Below are positions 1 through 7,637 of a DNA stretch of 18,681 bases, piece after piece; within the stretch, counting starts at the first letter, position 1, and each line of letters begins with the position of its first letter. The position numbers were made by a program, and so were the translations under genes. Below the pieces are notes generated by a model that was not told the origin of the DNA, made no database searches, and saw nothing but the letters and a program-made list of their open reading frames with translations. Source of the stretch: BTRG01 sp036986275 (lineage in GTDB: Bacteria; Pseudomonadota; Gammaproteobacteria; Acidiferrobacterales; SZUA-150); contig BTRG01000048.1 of assembly GCA_036986275.1 (NCBI GenBank), positions 1-18,681 on the forward strand. The letters run 5' to 3'.

Positions 1-96
1 CCTGAAGGAGAGGGAGTTAACGGGACAGCAGTGACATTACATTGAAGTTTCAGCGGGCCTGAGTCCGATATCGACTGTATCAGCTGGAGTCCAACC

Positions 97-1110
97 ATGA
101 GTTCCATCAAACCCAGGCAAGGCCATTACCCCACTACCCGCATGCGGCGTATGAGACGCGATGGGTTTTCGCGTGATCTTATGCGGGAGCATCATCTGCA
201 CAGCGATGATTTGATACAACCGGTATTTGTCATTGAAGGTGACAATATGGCTGAAGATGTGCCTTCCATGCCGGGTGTGCGGCGTATGAGTATAGACTTG
301 TTATGCAAAGAGGCTGAGGCCTTAAAAGTACTGGCCGTGCCGGCCATGGCGCTGTTCCCTGTGGTGGGAGAAGACAGGAAGTCAGACCAGGCGGAAGAGG
401 CTTACAATTCTGAGGGTCTGGCGCAACGTGCTGTCAAGGCCGTGAAGGCAGCGGTTCCGGAGATGGGGGTAATTACTGATGTCGCACTGGACCCATTTAC
501 TTCTCACGGTCAGGATGGTTTGATTGACGATAGTGGTTATGTGATCAATGACGAGACCGTTCGGGTACTGGTCAAGCAGGCCGTGTCCCATGCCGAGGCC
601 GGCGCTGATGTCGTAGCCCCTTCCGATATGATGGATGGTCGTATAGGAGCCGTACGCGATGCCCTGGAAGCAGAAGGTCATATCCATACACGTATATTGG
701 CCTATTCCGCCAAATACGCCTCCAGTTTTTACGGTCCCTTCCGCGATGCCGTGGGTTCCGCTGCCAATCTCGGTGGTGGCAATAAAATCAGTTATCAGAT
801 GGACCCGGCCAATAGTGATGAGGCCATTCACGAGGTAGCTCTGGATATTGCCGAGGGTGCCGACATGGTCATGGTCAAACCGGGTATGCCCTATCTGGAT
901 ATCATCTGTCGTATTAAACAGGAATTTGGTGTACCGACCTTTGCCTACCATGTCAGTGGTGAGTACGCCATGCTCAAGGCGGTCTCACAAAACGGCTGGC
1001 TGGATGAGCGCGCTGTAGTGTTGGAGGCCCTGTTGTCCTTTAAACGTGCCGGTGCCGACGGCATACTGACGTATTATGCGCATCAGGTTGCGGAGTGGTT
1101 GCAAGACTAA
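97..1110 (+). CDS. hemB: Delta-aminolevulinic acid dehydratase (porphobilinogen synthase), Mg-type
   Basis: This enzyme condenses two 5-aminolevulinate molecules into porphobilinogen, an early cytosolic step of heme and tetrapyrrole synthesis. The 337-residue length is normal for the family. Both active-site lysines are visible: K206 in AYSAKYASSFYGPFRDA and the Schiff-base K261 in MVMVKPGMPYLDI. The metal loop reads DVALDPFTSHGQDG (residues 128-141). The cysteines of the zinc enzymes are replaced by Ala/Asp, as in the Pseudomonas aeruginosa Mg-dependent form, so the active site is probably zinc-free with an allosteric Mg site (family knowledge plus inference). The ATG start is preceded by GGAG at 86-89, 7 bases away. 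The end overlaps the next gene by 16 bases, so the two are probably cotranscribed. No convincing promoter is seen in the 96 bases upstream. Confidence 0.97.
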   Translation: MSSIKPRQGHYPTTRMRRMRRDGFSRDLMREHHLHSDDLIQPVFVIEGDNMAEDVPSMPGVRRMSIDLLCKEAEALKVLAVPAMALFPVVGEDRKSDQAEEAYNSEGLAQRAVKAVKAAVPEMGVITDVALDPFTSHGQDGLIDDSGYVINDETVRVLVKQAVSHAEAGADVVAPSDMMDGRIGAVRDALEAEGHIHTRILAYSAKYASSFYGPFRDAVGSAANLGGGNKISYQMDPANSDEAIHEVALDIAEGADMVMVKPGMPYLDIICRIKQEFGVPTFAYHVSGEYAMLKAVSQNGWLDERAVVLEALLSFKRAGADGILTYYAHQVAEWLQD

Positions 1111-2510
1111 CGCTATTATCTTGGCTTTGCCTGGTGGCGAGTTGTTTCGTATTACCGGCTCAGGCAGATACCTGGCTCAAGCTCACTGATAGTCGTAAAG
1201 AAAAAATCAACGAACCTGTCTTTCAGGGTAAGGCGCAAATCTATGAAGCCGGTTTAAAGCAGCGTCAAACCGTGGTGCTGGTGCACGGCTTGGGTGGCAC
1301 CGGTGCCGGGGACATGCGCGAGATTATTCCGTATCTGGCCAAACACTTCCATGTGCTGACTTTTGATCTGCCGGGTTTTGGTCAGTCCGATGCCGGTAAT
1401 AAATTGTACAGCCCGGAAAAGTATGTGCAGTTCATACGCTATGTCGTAAAACAGCGCGCAAAGGGATCAATATATTTGTTAGGACATTCCATGGGCGGGC
1501 TGATTGCACTGCGCTATGCCGCTACTTATCATAACGAGGTGTCGCGTTTGATTCTGGTTAGCGTTGCCGGTGTCTTGCACAGGGTCAGTTATTCCAAACA
1601 CCTGGTGGCTCTGGGGCTGGGTCAAGTCTCGCAGTTGGGGTCTCTGGGCCAGCGCATTTCCGGTATGGTTAATCATATGATGGACAAGCTGGCCGCCAGG
1701 CGCTTGCCGGATGAGCTGGTATTACTGACACCGGTGACAAGACAAAAGTTGTTTAATGGCGAGGCCAGCAAGATTGCCGGCTATGCCATGATTGTTGATG
1801 ATGTCAGTGCGTTTATACCCAAGGTGCAGGCGCCTACACTCATTATCTGGGGTGAGGACGACAATATCGCTCCGCTGCGCACGGCCAAGCTATTGGGATT
1901 TAATCTGCCCAATGCGCGCCTCGTGGTGCTGGATCGTTCCGGACATGTACCGATGAAAGAGCGCCCGGAGCGATTTACCGCTTTGGTGTTGAAGCATCTC
2001 TCCATGTCTGATGACGCCTTGCGGCAGGCACAGCGGTCTGAGCGTTATGCGCTGGCGGTACAGATGCCAAAGAAAACGGTGCGTCGTGGTCAGTGTCGCG
2101 ATACACGTGGCCGCGTGTTCGAAGGTGATTATGCCCTGTTGATCATAGACAATTGCCAGGACGTGTTGGTGCGCAATGGTCATATCGGACAGCTGGTAAT
2201 ACGAGACTCCAGTGCGGAACTGGAAAACCTGCGACTGCGCAGCAAGGGCACGGCGTTGCAAGTCATACGGTCCGATATCCAGATGACGGCATCCCATATT
2301 CAGGGGCAAACAGCCATTGAGATGGCGCAGAGTCGCGCCGACCTTGCCGGTGTGCATGTAGTGGGTGACAAGGCGGCGATAAAGGAAATCAGCAAGGCCG
2401 GTGCGGCCTTGCCATCCTCGGTTATTTTCTCCGTGAGTCGGATAGAAAGCCCGGCTACCTTTTCCTACCTGCATGGATATCGGCAGTTATTGCCGGGAGC
2501 CGCGCTCTGA
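1095..2510 (+). CDS. Exported alpha/beta hydrolase with C-terminal beta-helix-like domain
   Basis: Predicted periplasmic serine hydrolase; substrate unknown. It starts at GTG, overlapping the hemB end. That start gives a clean signal peptide (residues 1-24, cleavage after LPAQA). Residues about 55-300 form an alpha/beta-hydrolase fold: oxyanion motif HGLGG (64-68), nucleophile elbow GHSMG with S132, acid D256 in WGEDDNIAP, and catalytic H284 in RSGHVP. Residues about 330-460 are a separate module with about 20-residue periodic units: 344-365, 366-385, 385-404 and 405-424, for example GTALQVIRSDIQMTASHIQG followed by QTAIEMAQSRADLAGVHVVG. This pattern suggests coils of a small right-handed beta-helix. 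C334 and C354 could form a disulfide. The hydrolase assignment is firm at fold level. The tail is an inference from the repeat pattern, and I do not recognise a named family for it. Confidence 0.88.
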   Translation: MVARLTLLSWLCLVASCFVLPAQADTWLKLTDSRKEKINEPVFQGKAQIYEAGLKQRQTVVLVHGLGGTGAGDMREIIPYLAKHFHVLTFDLPGFGQSDAGNKLYSPEKYVQFIRYVVKQRAKGSIYLLGHSMGGLIALRYAATYHNEVSRLILVSVAGVLHRVSYSKHLVALGLGQVSQLGSLGQRISGMVNHMMDKLAARRLPDELVLLTPVTRQKLFNGEASKIAGYAMIVDDVSAFIPKVQAPTLIIWGEDDNIAPLRTAKLLGFNLPNARLVVLDRSGHVPMKERPERFTALVLKHLSMSDDALRQAQRSERYALAVQMPKKTVRRGQCRDTRGRVFEGDYALLIIDNCQDVLVRNGHIGQLVIRDSSAELENLRLRSKGTALQVIRSDIQMTASHIQGQTAIEMAQSRADLAGVHVVGDKAAIKEISKAGAALPSSVIFSVSRIESPATFSYLHGYRQLLPGAAL

Positions 2511-2543
2511 GCGACGATCGGCCGGCTGTTCCAGATCGACTCG

Positions 2544-2567
2544 GGGGCCGGGTTTTGTCCCGGCCCC
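2544..2567. terminator. GC-rich 9-bp hairpin between operons
   Basis: A perfect inverted repeat, GGGGCCGGG, loop TTTTGT, CCCGGCCCC, lies 33 bases after the hydrolase stop. No T-run follows on either strand, so it is not a classical intrinsic terminator. It may be a Rho-assisted terminator or an RNA 3'-end stabiliser. Position between two transcription units supports a 3'-end role. Confidence 0.4.
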
Positions 2568-2617
2568 GAAACGGCTATGATGGCGCGATACCCCTATAGA
2601 TACCCGGTATTTTTCCC

Positions 2618-2645
2618 ATGACGCACCCGCGGGCACCGTTATAAT
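2618..2645 (+). promoter_or_regulatory. Sigma70-like promoter for the DUF971-ubiE-ubiJ-ubiB block
   Basis: A perfect -10 TATAAT (2640-2645) is spaced 16 bases from a -35-like ATGACG (2618-2623, four of six matches to TTGACA). It lies just after the GC-rich hairpin. Transcription would begin near 2652. That excludes the upstream ATG at 2644 as the start of the DUF971 gene. Confidence 0.55.
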
Positions 2646-2685
2646 GCCGGCACTTTACGAACTAATGAGGGCCCCGGGGACAGGA

Positions 2686-3054
2686 ATGATGCGCACAGAT
2701 AAACCGATACCTACAGATATCAAACTACACCAGCAATCACGAGTACTGGAAATCACTTTTAATGACGGTAGCCGGTTCGAGTTGAGTTGCGAATATTTGC
2801 GTACGCACTCGCCCTCGGCGGAAGTGCAGGGCCATGGACCCGGGCAGGAAGTGCTGCAAGTCGGGAAGGAAGACGTCAGTATCACCCATATCGAACCGGT
2901 GGGGAATTACGCTGTTGTGCTGCATTTTGATGATGAGCACAACACCGGCATTTATTCCTGGGAACACTTGTACGATCTCGGTAAGAATAAAGACATATAC
3001 TGGCCGCGGTATCTCGAGCGCCTGCAAGCGGCTGGACATAAACACAGGGACTAA
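2686..3054 (+). CDS. DUF971 (gamma-butyrobetaine hydroxylase-like N-terminal) protein
   Basis: Small cytosolic protein of 122 residues made of a single DUF971 domain, the module found at the N-terminus of gamma-butyrobetaine dioxygenase. Family hallmarks are visible: LHQQSRVLEITFNDG, then CEYLRTHSPSAEVQGHGPGQ, then IEPVGNYAVVLHFDDEHNTGIYSW. Freestanding copies are common next to ubiE/hslVU in proteobacteria; their role is not well established. The start was chosen at ATG 2686 (or 2689) with GGGGACAGGA just upstream. An in-frame ATG at 2644 lies inside the TATAAT promoter box and is unlikely. The gene sits 15 bases before ubiE and is probably cotranscribed with it. Confidence 0.88.
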   Translation: MMRTDKPIPTDIKLHQQSRVLEITFNDGSRFELSCEYLRTHSPSAEVQGHGPGQEVLQVGKEDVSITHIEPVGNYAVVLHFDDEHNTGIYSWEHLYDLGKNKDIYWPRYLERLQAAGHKHRD

Positions 3055-3069
3055 TATTCAATTATTGTT

Positions 3070-3834
3070 ATGAGCACGGCTGACAGCAAAAAAGACAAGA
3101 CTACGCACTTTGGATACCGCGACGTATCCGAGTCCGAGAAGGCGGGTCTGGTGGCGGACGTATTTCATTCTGTCGCGCGCAAGTATGACGTTATGAATGA
3201 TGTGATGTCTTTTGGCGCTCATCGTTTATGGAAACGGTTTGCTGTAGGTCAAAGTGGTGTGCGTGCCGGTCAGCGCGTACTGGACCTCGCCGGCGGTACC
3301 GGCGACCTGACCCGTCTGTTTTCAAAGCGTGTCGGTGCTGATGGTGAAATCGTGACTGCTGACATCAATAACTCCATGCTGGAAGTAGGCCGCGAGCGAC
3401 TTATCGACCAAGGATTGGTGAAAGGAATTTTCTTTGTTCAATGTGATGCAGAGAGTTTGCCTTTTGTGGAAAACAGTTTCGATTGCGTGGTGATTGCCTT
3501 TGGCCTGCGTAATGTGACGCGCAAACAGCGTGCGCTGGAGAGTATGTATAGAGTATTACGTCCCGGTGGGGTCGCCATGATACTGGAGTTCTCCAAACCT
3601 GCTTTGCCAGGGCTTAATAAAATCTACGATTTCTATTCTTTTACAGCCCTGCCGTTCATGGGCCGAGTGATAGTTGATGATGAAGACAGCTATCGTTATC
3701 TCGCGGAATCCATACGTAAGCACCCCGACCAGGAAACACTCAAAGGCATGATGGAAACGGCCGGCTTTGAACGTACGCATTACTTTAATCTGAGTGGTGG
3801 TATTGTTGCATTGCACAAGGGCCACAAGCTTTAA
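3070..3834 (+). CDS. ubiE: Ubiquinone/menaquinone C-methyltransferase UbiE
   Basis: SAM-dependent C-methyltransferase acting on 2-polyprenyl-6-methoxy-1,4-benzoquinol (and demethylmenaquinol, if present) in respiratory quinone synthesis. The 254-residue length fits the family. Visible motifs are the first UbiE signature, YDVMNDVMSFGAHRLWK (39-55); SAM motif I, VLDLAGGTGDLT (70-81); the acidic strand TADIN; and the second signature RVLRPGG (162-168). The ATG start at 3070 gives the usual N-terminal THFGYRDVSESEKAGLVADVF context; no strong ribosome-binding site is visible. It is first of the conserved ubiE-ubiJ-ubiB order, with 26 bases to ubiJ. Nothing is missing or broken. Confidence 0.97.
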   Translation: MSTADSKKDKTTHFGYRDVSESEKAGLVADVFHSVARKYDVMNDVMSFGAHRLWKRFAVGQSGVRAGQRVLDLAGGTGDLTRLFSKRVGADGEIVTADINNSMLEVGRERLIDQGLVKGIFFVQCDAESLPFVENSFDCVVIAFGLRNVTRKQRALESMYRVLRPGGVAMILEFSKPALPGLNKIYDFYSFTALPFMGRVIVDDEDSYRYLAESIRKHPDQETLKGMMETAGFERTHYFNLSGGIVALHKGHKL

Positions 3835-3860
3835 TCATCCATCCATCACTTAATAATATT

Positions 3861-4472
3861 ATGAATTTTGCTCGTGCGACAACGGCTGTGCTGGAAGAGA
3901 TCGCCAATCGTTTCCTGCGGCTCGATACCCGGACCTTGTGTCGATTGGGTGATCTTGATGGTAAATCCATCCGGCTTTGTTACGACGGGGTCTTGAGTGT
4001 CTATGTCTTGCCCTTTGAGGGCGGTCTGCGTTTGCGAAATGAGATAGACGGTGAACCCGATGTCACCATTAGCGGCAATCTGCCGGCATTTGCCCGTATG
4101 TTGATGGGTGAGATCGCTCCTGGCGTCATGGCGGCGGCTGATATGCAGATCAAGGGTGACATGGAATTGGGGCAACACATCAAAGGCATATTGGATGATA
4201 TTGAGATTGATTGGGAGGAGCATGCCTCTCGATACCTGGGTGATGTGCTGGCGCATAAATTGGGAAATGTGGCGCACACAGTGCACGATTGGCGCGTCCA
4301 GGCGCATGAAAATATGGCCCAAACCGCTGTTGAATTCTTGCAGCAAGAAAGTCGTTTGAGCCCCTTTATTAGCGAGGTGGAAGAGTATCTGCAAGGAGTT
4401 GATACAGTGCGCAATGATGCCGATCGCTTGGCACAACGCATCCAGCACTTGAAGGACAGTCACGGTGTTTAG
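3861..4472 (+). CDS. ubiJ: Ubiquinone biosynthesis accessory factor UbiJ (SCP2 domain)
   Basis: Lipid-binding accessory protein of aerobic ubiquinone synthesis. In E. coli, UbiJ works with UbiK in the Ubi metabolon that handles hydrophobic intermediates. The 203-residue protein has an SCP2-like sterol-carrier fold at about 15-115, with GEPDVTISGNLPAFARMLMG and MQIKGDMELGQHIKGIL typical of the family. A helical, coiled-coil-prone C-terminus (about 140-200) follows. Position between ubiE and ubiB is the strongest support. The stop overlaps the ubiB start by 8 bases, which suggests translational coupling. No Shine-Dalgarno is obvious in front of the ATG. Confidence 0.94.
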   Translation: MNFARATTAVLEEIANRFLRLDTRTLCRLGDLDGKSIRLCYDGVLSVYVLPFEGGLRLRNEIDGEPDVTISGNLPAFARMLMGEIAPGVMAAADMQIKGDMELGQHIKGILDDIEIDWEEHASRYLGDVLAHKLGNVAHTVHDWRVQAHENMAQTAVEFLQQESRLSPFISEVEEYLQGVDTVRNDADRLAQRIQHLKDSHGV

Positions 4473-6114
4473 CCCTCGCCTGCGCAGATTGATGTACATC
4501 AGTCGCATGTTTATAAAACACGACCTGGATGAATTTGTTCAGGCCATTCATCTCTTTCGGCCGTATCGATACTGGCTGCGCCTGTTTCCGTGGAATTGGC
4601 GTCGCCGTTCCAGCAAGCCCAGAGCGGTAAGGTTGCGCCAGGCCCTGGAGGAACTGGGCCCGATTTTCGTCAAGTTCGGTCAGGTCATGTCTACACGCCC
4701 TGATCTCTTGCCTGAAGATATTGCTGAGGAGTTGAGCAGGCTACAGGATCAGGTACCACCCTTTGCCGGGGATGAAGCCGTGGCTTTGATTGAACAGGCC
4801 TATGGCAAGCGTTTGCATGAGGTCTTCAGTGAGTTTGATCGTAAGCCGGTGGCATCGGCGTCTGTTGCGCAAGTCCATTTCGCCTGTCTGCATGATGGCA
4901 CCGAGGTGGCGGTGAAGGTTTTACGGCCAGGGATTTGGCCCGTTATAGAGCGCGACCTGGCATTGCTGGACACACTGGCATCGCTGGCGCATCGCTACTC
5001 TGCCGAGATGCGTCGCTTGCGGCCCAAGGAAGTGGTGGAGGAATTCCGTCGTACAGTGCATAACGAGTTAGACATGATGCGTGAAGCGGCCAATGCCAGC
5101 CAGTTGGCGGCCAACTTTGAAGGCTCCAGTCTGCTGCATGTTCCCAAGGTCTATTGGGACTATTGTCGGCGGGATGTACTGGTCATGGAGCGTATATATG
5201 GCATACAAATCAGCGATATCGATGCCTTGAAAAGGGCCAACATCGATATGCGTCAGTTGGCCCATAATGGCGTCGAGATCTTTTTCACTCAGGCCTTTCG
5301 CGACGGCTTCTTTCATGCCGATATGCACCCGGGAAATATTTTTGTCGCCCCGGATGGCCAATACCAGGCCGTGGATTTCGGCATCATGGGTACCTTGGGA
5401 GAGCAGGATAAGCGTTACCTGGCAGAAAACTTTATTGGTTTTTTTAATCGGAATTATCGTGCCGTGGCAGAGGCCCATCTTCGCGCCGGCTGGATACCGC
5501 GGGAGACACGGGTCGAGGAATTTGAGGCCGCCATACGCGCAGTTTGTGAACCCGTATTTGCTAAACCGATCAAAGATATTTCCTTTGGTCAACTTCTGCT
5601 CAATCTGTTTCAAACCGCGCGACAATTTCAAATGGAAATTCAGCCACAATTGGTGTTGCTGCAAAAGACCATGTTTCAGATAGAAGGTCTGGGGCGGCGC
5701 CTGTATCCGGATCTGGATTTATGGGTCACGGCCAAACCTTATCTCGAGCGCTGGATGCGCGAGCAGATGGGGCCGCGTGCGTTTATTCGTACGGCAAAAC
5801 GTGAGTTTCCCAAGCTCTGGCAGGTGTTGCCAGAATTGCCGGGTCTCGTGTATGAATTGATGCACCGCGAACGCGAGGGGGAGGCCATACACCATTGGTC
5901 TGCGCCAGAATTGAAGGAATTGACGACTGTTTTAAAGGCACAGCAGCGACGACAATATTTTATCTGGATCGGGAGCACGGCCCTGGTTTCCGCTACGGTG
6001 CTGTACAGTTTTGCACGTTTTTATGGAAATGATGTCGTATTAAGTGGGTTGGCGATAGGGGCCGTGAGTCTGGGTGCTATGCTGTTATTGGCGGCCTGGC
6101 CACGTAAACAATAG
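4465..6114 (+). CDS. ubiB: Ubiquinone biosynthesis protein UbiB (atypical ABC1/ADCK kinase-like)
   Basis: Membrane-associated UbiB-family protein needed for ubiquinone synthesis; members have ATPase activity rather than classic protein kinase activity. The protein has 549 residues. Visible hallmarks are KxGQ (K70-FGQ73), the alanine-rich loop ASASVAQVH (130-138) that replaces the glycine-rich loop, ATP lysine K151 in VAVKVLRPG, catalytic-loop HADMHPGNIF (284-293), and DFG (304-306). Two hydrophobic C-terminal segments (about 500-548) form the usual membrane anchor. The GTG start gives the expected MFSPRLRRLMYISRMF N-terminus aligned with E. coli UbiB and overlaps the ubiJ stop. It is the last gene of the ubi block. 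Confidence 0.97.
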   Translation: MFSPRLRRLMYISRMFIKHDLDEFVQAIHLFRPYRYWLRLFPWNWRRRSSKPRAVRLRQALEELGPIFVKFGQVMSTRPDLLPEDIAEELSRLQDQVPPFAGDEAVALIEQAYGKRLHEVFSEFDRKPVASASVAQVHFACLHDGTEVAVKVLRPGIWPVIERDLALLDTLASLAHRYSAEMRRLRPKEVVEEFRRTVHNELDMMREAANASQLAANFEGSSLLHVPKVYWDYCRRDVLVMERIYGIQISDIDALKRANIDMRQLAHNGVEIFFTQAFRDGFFHADMHPGNIFVAPDGQYQAVDFGIMGTLGEQDKRYLAENFIGFFNRNYRAVAEAHLRAGWIPRETRVEEFEAAIRAVCEPVFAKPIKDISFGQLLLNLFQTARQFQMEIQPQLVLLQKTMFQIEGLGRRLYPDLDLWVTAKPYLERWMREQMGPRAFIRTAKREFPKLWQVLPELPGLVYELMHREREGEAIHHWSAPELKELTTVLKAQQRRQYFIWIGSTALVSATVLYSFARFYGNDVVLSGLAIGAVSLGAMLLLAAWPRKQ

Positions 6115-6176
6115 AAAAATGGTTTAAAAGTAAGTGTTTAGCCGATGAAAGGTGGCACTCTCCCTGGAGACCGCTA

Positions 6177-6185
6177 TGTTATACT
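6177..6185 (+). promoter_or_regulatory. Extended -10 promoter candidate
   Basis: TGTTATACT matches an extended -10 (TGn followed by TATACT, five of six to TATAAT). It lies 48 bases before the predicted ATG of the outer-membrane protein gene at 6233. No good -35 is visible, as is usual for extended -10 promoters. This favours the 6233 start over upstream in-frame GTG 6152, which precedes the box. Confidence 0.4.
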
Positions 6186-6232
6186 GGTTACTTGTGGAAG
6201 TAGTATTAAGGTTCGGGACGGACTTTATTGAT

Positions 6233-7126
6233 ATGAAATATCGGTCACACAAAACAATTACGTGTCTGCTGGCAGGGCTACTGAGTGGGTCGCCTGTGAT
6301 TGTACAGGCGCAAACGGGTTTTTCTGTTGTGGCATTGGCTGGCAATCCTTCCTTCAGTGTCCTCAGTACGGCCACCGGTTATTCCGCTTCCAATTACTCA
6401 TCGCAAGGTTTTTCATCCCTGGGCGCGGGTTCGGATTTTCTGGCCGATGACCGTATGGGCTTCGAGAGTCTGAATCTTCCTGTCGAGCCCGATGTAAAAG
6501 TCGAGCACGAATATCGTGTATTGCAGTATCACAGTGAATATAATCAGATCAAACTCCCTCATTACCGCCAGCAAGCGCAGGACGGAAATCAGCCCTATAC
6601 CCGTCTGGATGCCTGGGGGCTCAGCTGGCAGCATAAGATCGATGCCGATAGCAGTTTTGAACTGGCTGCCCACCGGGGCGTGAGTGAGTACGCGAATAAG
6701 TTATTGCGCAATACAACCAGTACCATGGCCTCAATGTCCTGGACCAGTTATTTCACCCAGCGCGGCAAAACAAGTCTGACAGGCAGTATCTTCGTAGGCG
6801 ATGAGGCCGAGCGCGAACAGCAAGAAGGGAGTCTCGAGCGTCAGTTTTATGGGTTTTCCATAGGGGGTCGCCTGAATGTGTTTGAGGCCCATACACCTTA
6901 CCTGTCGCTGAAGATGCAAAAGAGCAGTTACGTTAGCGAAGATCCTTTGTATGTACAGGGGCTGGAGCCAGATTATTTTTCACGCCTGGTGGCAGGCTGG
7001 AGTTGGCAAGTAAAACCCAACTGGAGTGTGCAGGCTGAGGCCAATTACACATATACCGATAGTGAGTGGGCTTCACGTCTGAATAGCAGCAAGCTGTTTT
7101 TTGGCACCCGTTACGACTTTCGCTAG
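6233..7126 (+). CDS. Predicted outer-membrane beta-barrel protein, unknown function
   Basis: I do not recognise the family. From the ATG at 6233 the product is 297 residues with a signal peptide (MKYRSHKTITCLLAG..., cleavage after VQA, residue 26). An upstream in-frame GTG at 6152 would add 27 residues that bury the signal, so it is rejected. The segment about 30-90 is Ser/Gly-rich, and the rest (about 90-297) is made of alternating polar/hydrophobic strands rich in Trp and Tyr. Examples are RLDAWGLSWQHKI, AGWSWQVKPNWSVQAEANYTYT and the terminal KLFFGTRYDFR. These are typical of an outer-membrane barrel, although the last residue is Arg instead of Phe. It stands alone between ubiB and a convergent acetyltransferase gene with about 30 bases between stops. 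The barrel call is inference from composition. Confidence 0.7.
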   Translation: MKYRSHKTITCLLAGLLSGSPVIVQAQTGFSVVALAGNPSFSVLSTATGYSASNYSSQGFSSLGAGSDFLADDRMGFESLNLPVEPDVKVEHEYRVLQYHSEYNQIKLPHYRQQAQDGNQPYTRLDAWGLSWQHKIDADSSFELAAHRGVSEYANKLLRNTTSTMASMSWTSYFTQRGKTSLTGSIFVGDEAEREQQEGSLERQFYGFSIGGRLNVFEAHTPYLSLKMQKSSYVSEDPLYVQGLEPDYFSRLVAGWSWQVKPNWSVQAEANYTYTDSEWASRLNSSKLFFGTRYDFR

Positions 7127-7157
7127 TCGTATCCACTCGTCCTTTTGTAAGCCTGAG

Positions 7158-7625
7158 TTAACCCCAATCCAGTCGTTTACTGAAGAACGCCGTTTGATTG
7201 CGTTCTTCATAGCTCAATGATGGGTAGAATCCACGCTTGTAAGACTCTCGTTCGCGGCTATTCATTACACTGATTCGGAAGCATTTATTTTCCACCGCCT
7301 GGATTTCCATGGCGGCCATTAAGGCCTTGCCTACGCCCATGCCACGTGCCTTCTCGCGTACAAAGACTTCGGTAATCATCATTTCTCTGCCGGCGAATAG
7401 CAAGTAGGCCATGATTTCACCATGAATATATCCCATGACTTTATTATCCAGCACGGCCACCCGTAGCAAAGTGTTTTCTTCACTGGTAAGTGCGGTGAGT
7501 CTCTGACGCAGCGTGGTGCCGTCCGATTGAAAGGCGGGGTTCCAGCCCAGTTCGCGATGCAGGCGCATAATAGCATCGATGTCATCTTGTTCCAGTGGTC
7601 TGATGGTGATATCACTTTCAGTCAT
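7158..7625 (-). CDS. GNAT-family N-acetyltransferase
   Basis: Cytosolic acyl-CoA-dependent N-acetyltransferase of 155 residues; acceptor substrate not predictable. The acetyl-CoA-binding motif A is visible as VFVREKARGMGVGKALMAAME (R/Q-x-x-G-x-G/A at 94-99). Before it lie strands with VMGYIHGE and MMITEVFV. After it come FRISVMNSRERESYKRGFY, the usual C-terminal strand/helix where a Tyr often acts as general acid. The ATG at 7625 is preceded by AAGGA, which overlaps the stop codon of the DJ-1-like gene 12 bases upstream. It is the last gene of the leftward gpmI operon. Confidence 0.9.
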   Translation of the reverse strand: MTESDITIRPLEQDDIDAIMRLHRELGWNPAFQSDGTTLRQRLTALTSEENTLLRVAVLDNKVMGYIHGEIMAYLLFAGREMMITEVFVREKARGMGVGKALMAAMEIQAVENKCFRISVMNSRERESYKRGFYPSLSYEERNQTAFFSKRLDWG

Positions 7626-7637
7626 AATATTAGGTCC

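Noticed and set aside
382..951. 189-codon minus-strand frame opposite hemB
   Set aside because: It is antisense to conserved HemB motifs, including both active-site lysines, with no plausible domain of its own.
1890..2474. 194-codon minus-strand frame opposite the hydrolase tail
   Set aside because: I considered it as an alternative to the odd C-terminal tail. The plus-strand frame is continuous with the hydrolase and has regular 20-residue units, so the antisense frame is a shadow.
2644..2685. Longer N-terminus for the DUF971 protein starting at ATG 2644
   Set aside because: That ATG is part of the TATAAT promoter box, and the added residues do not resemble the family N-terminus.
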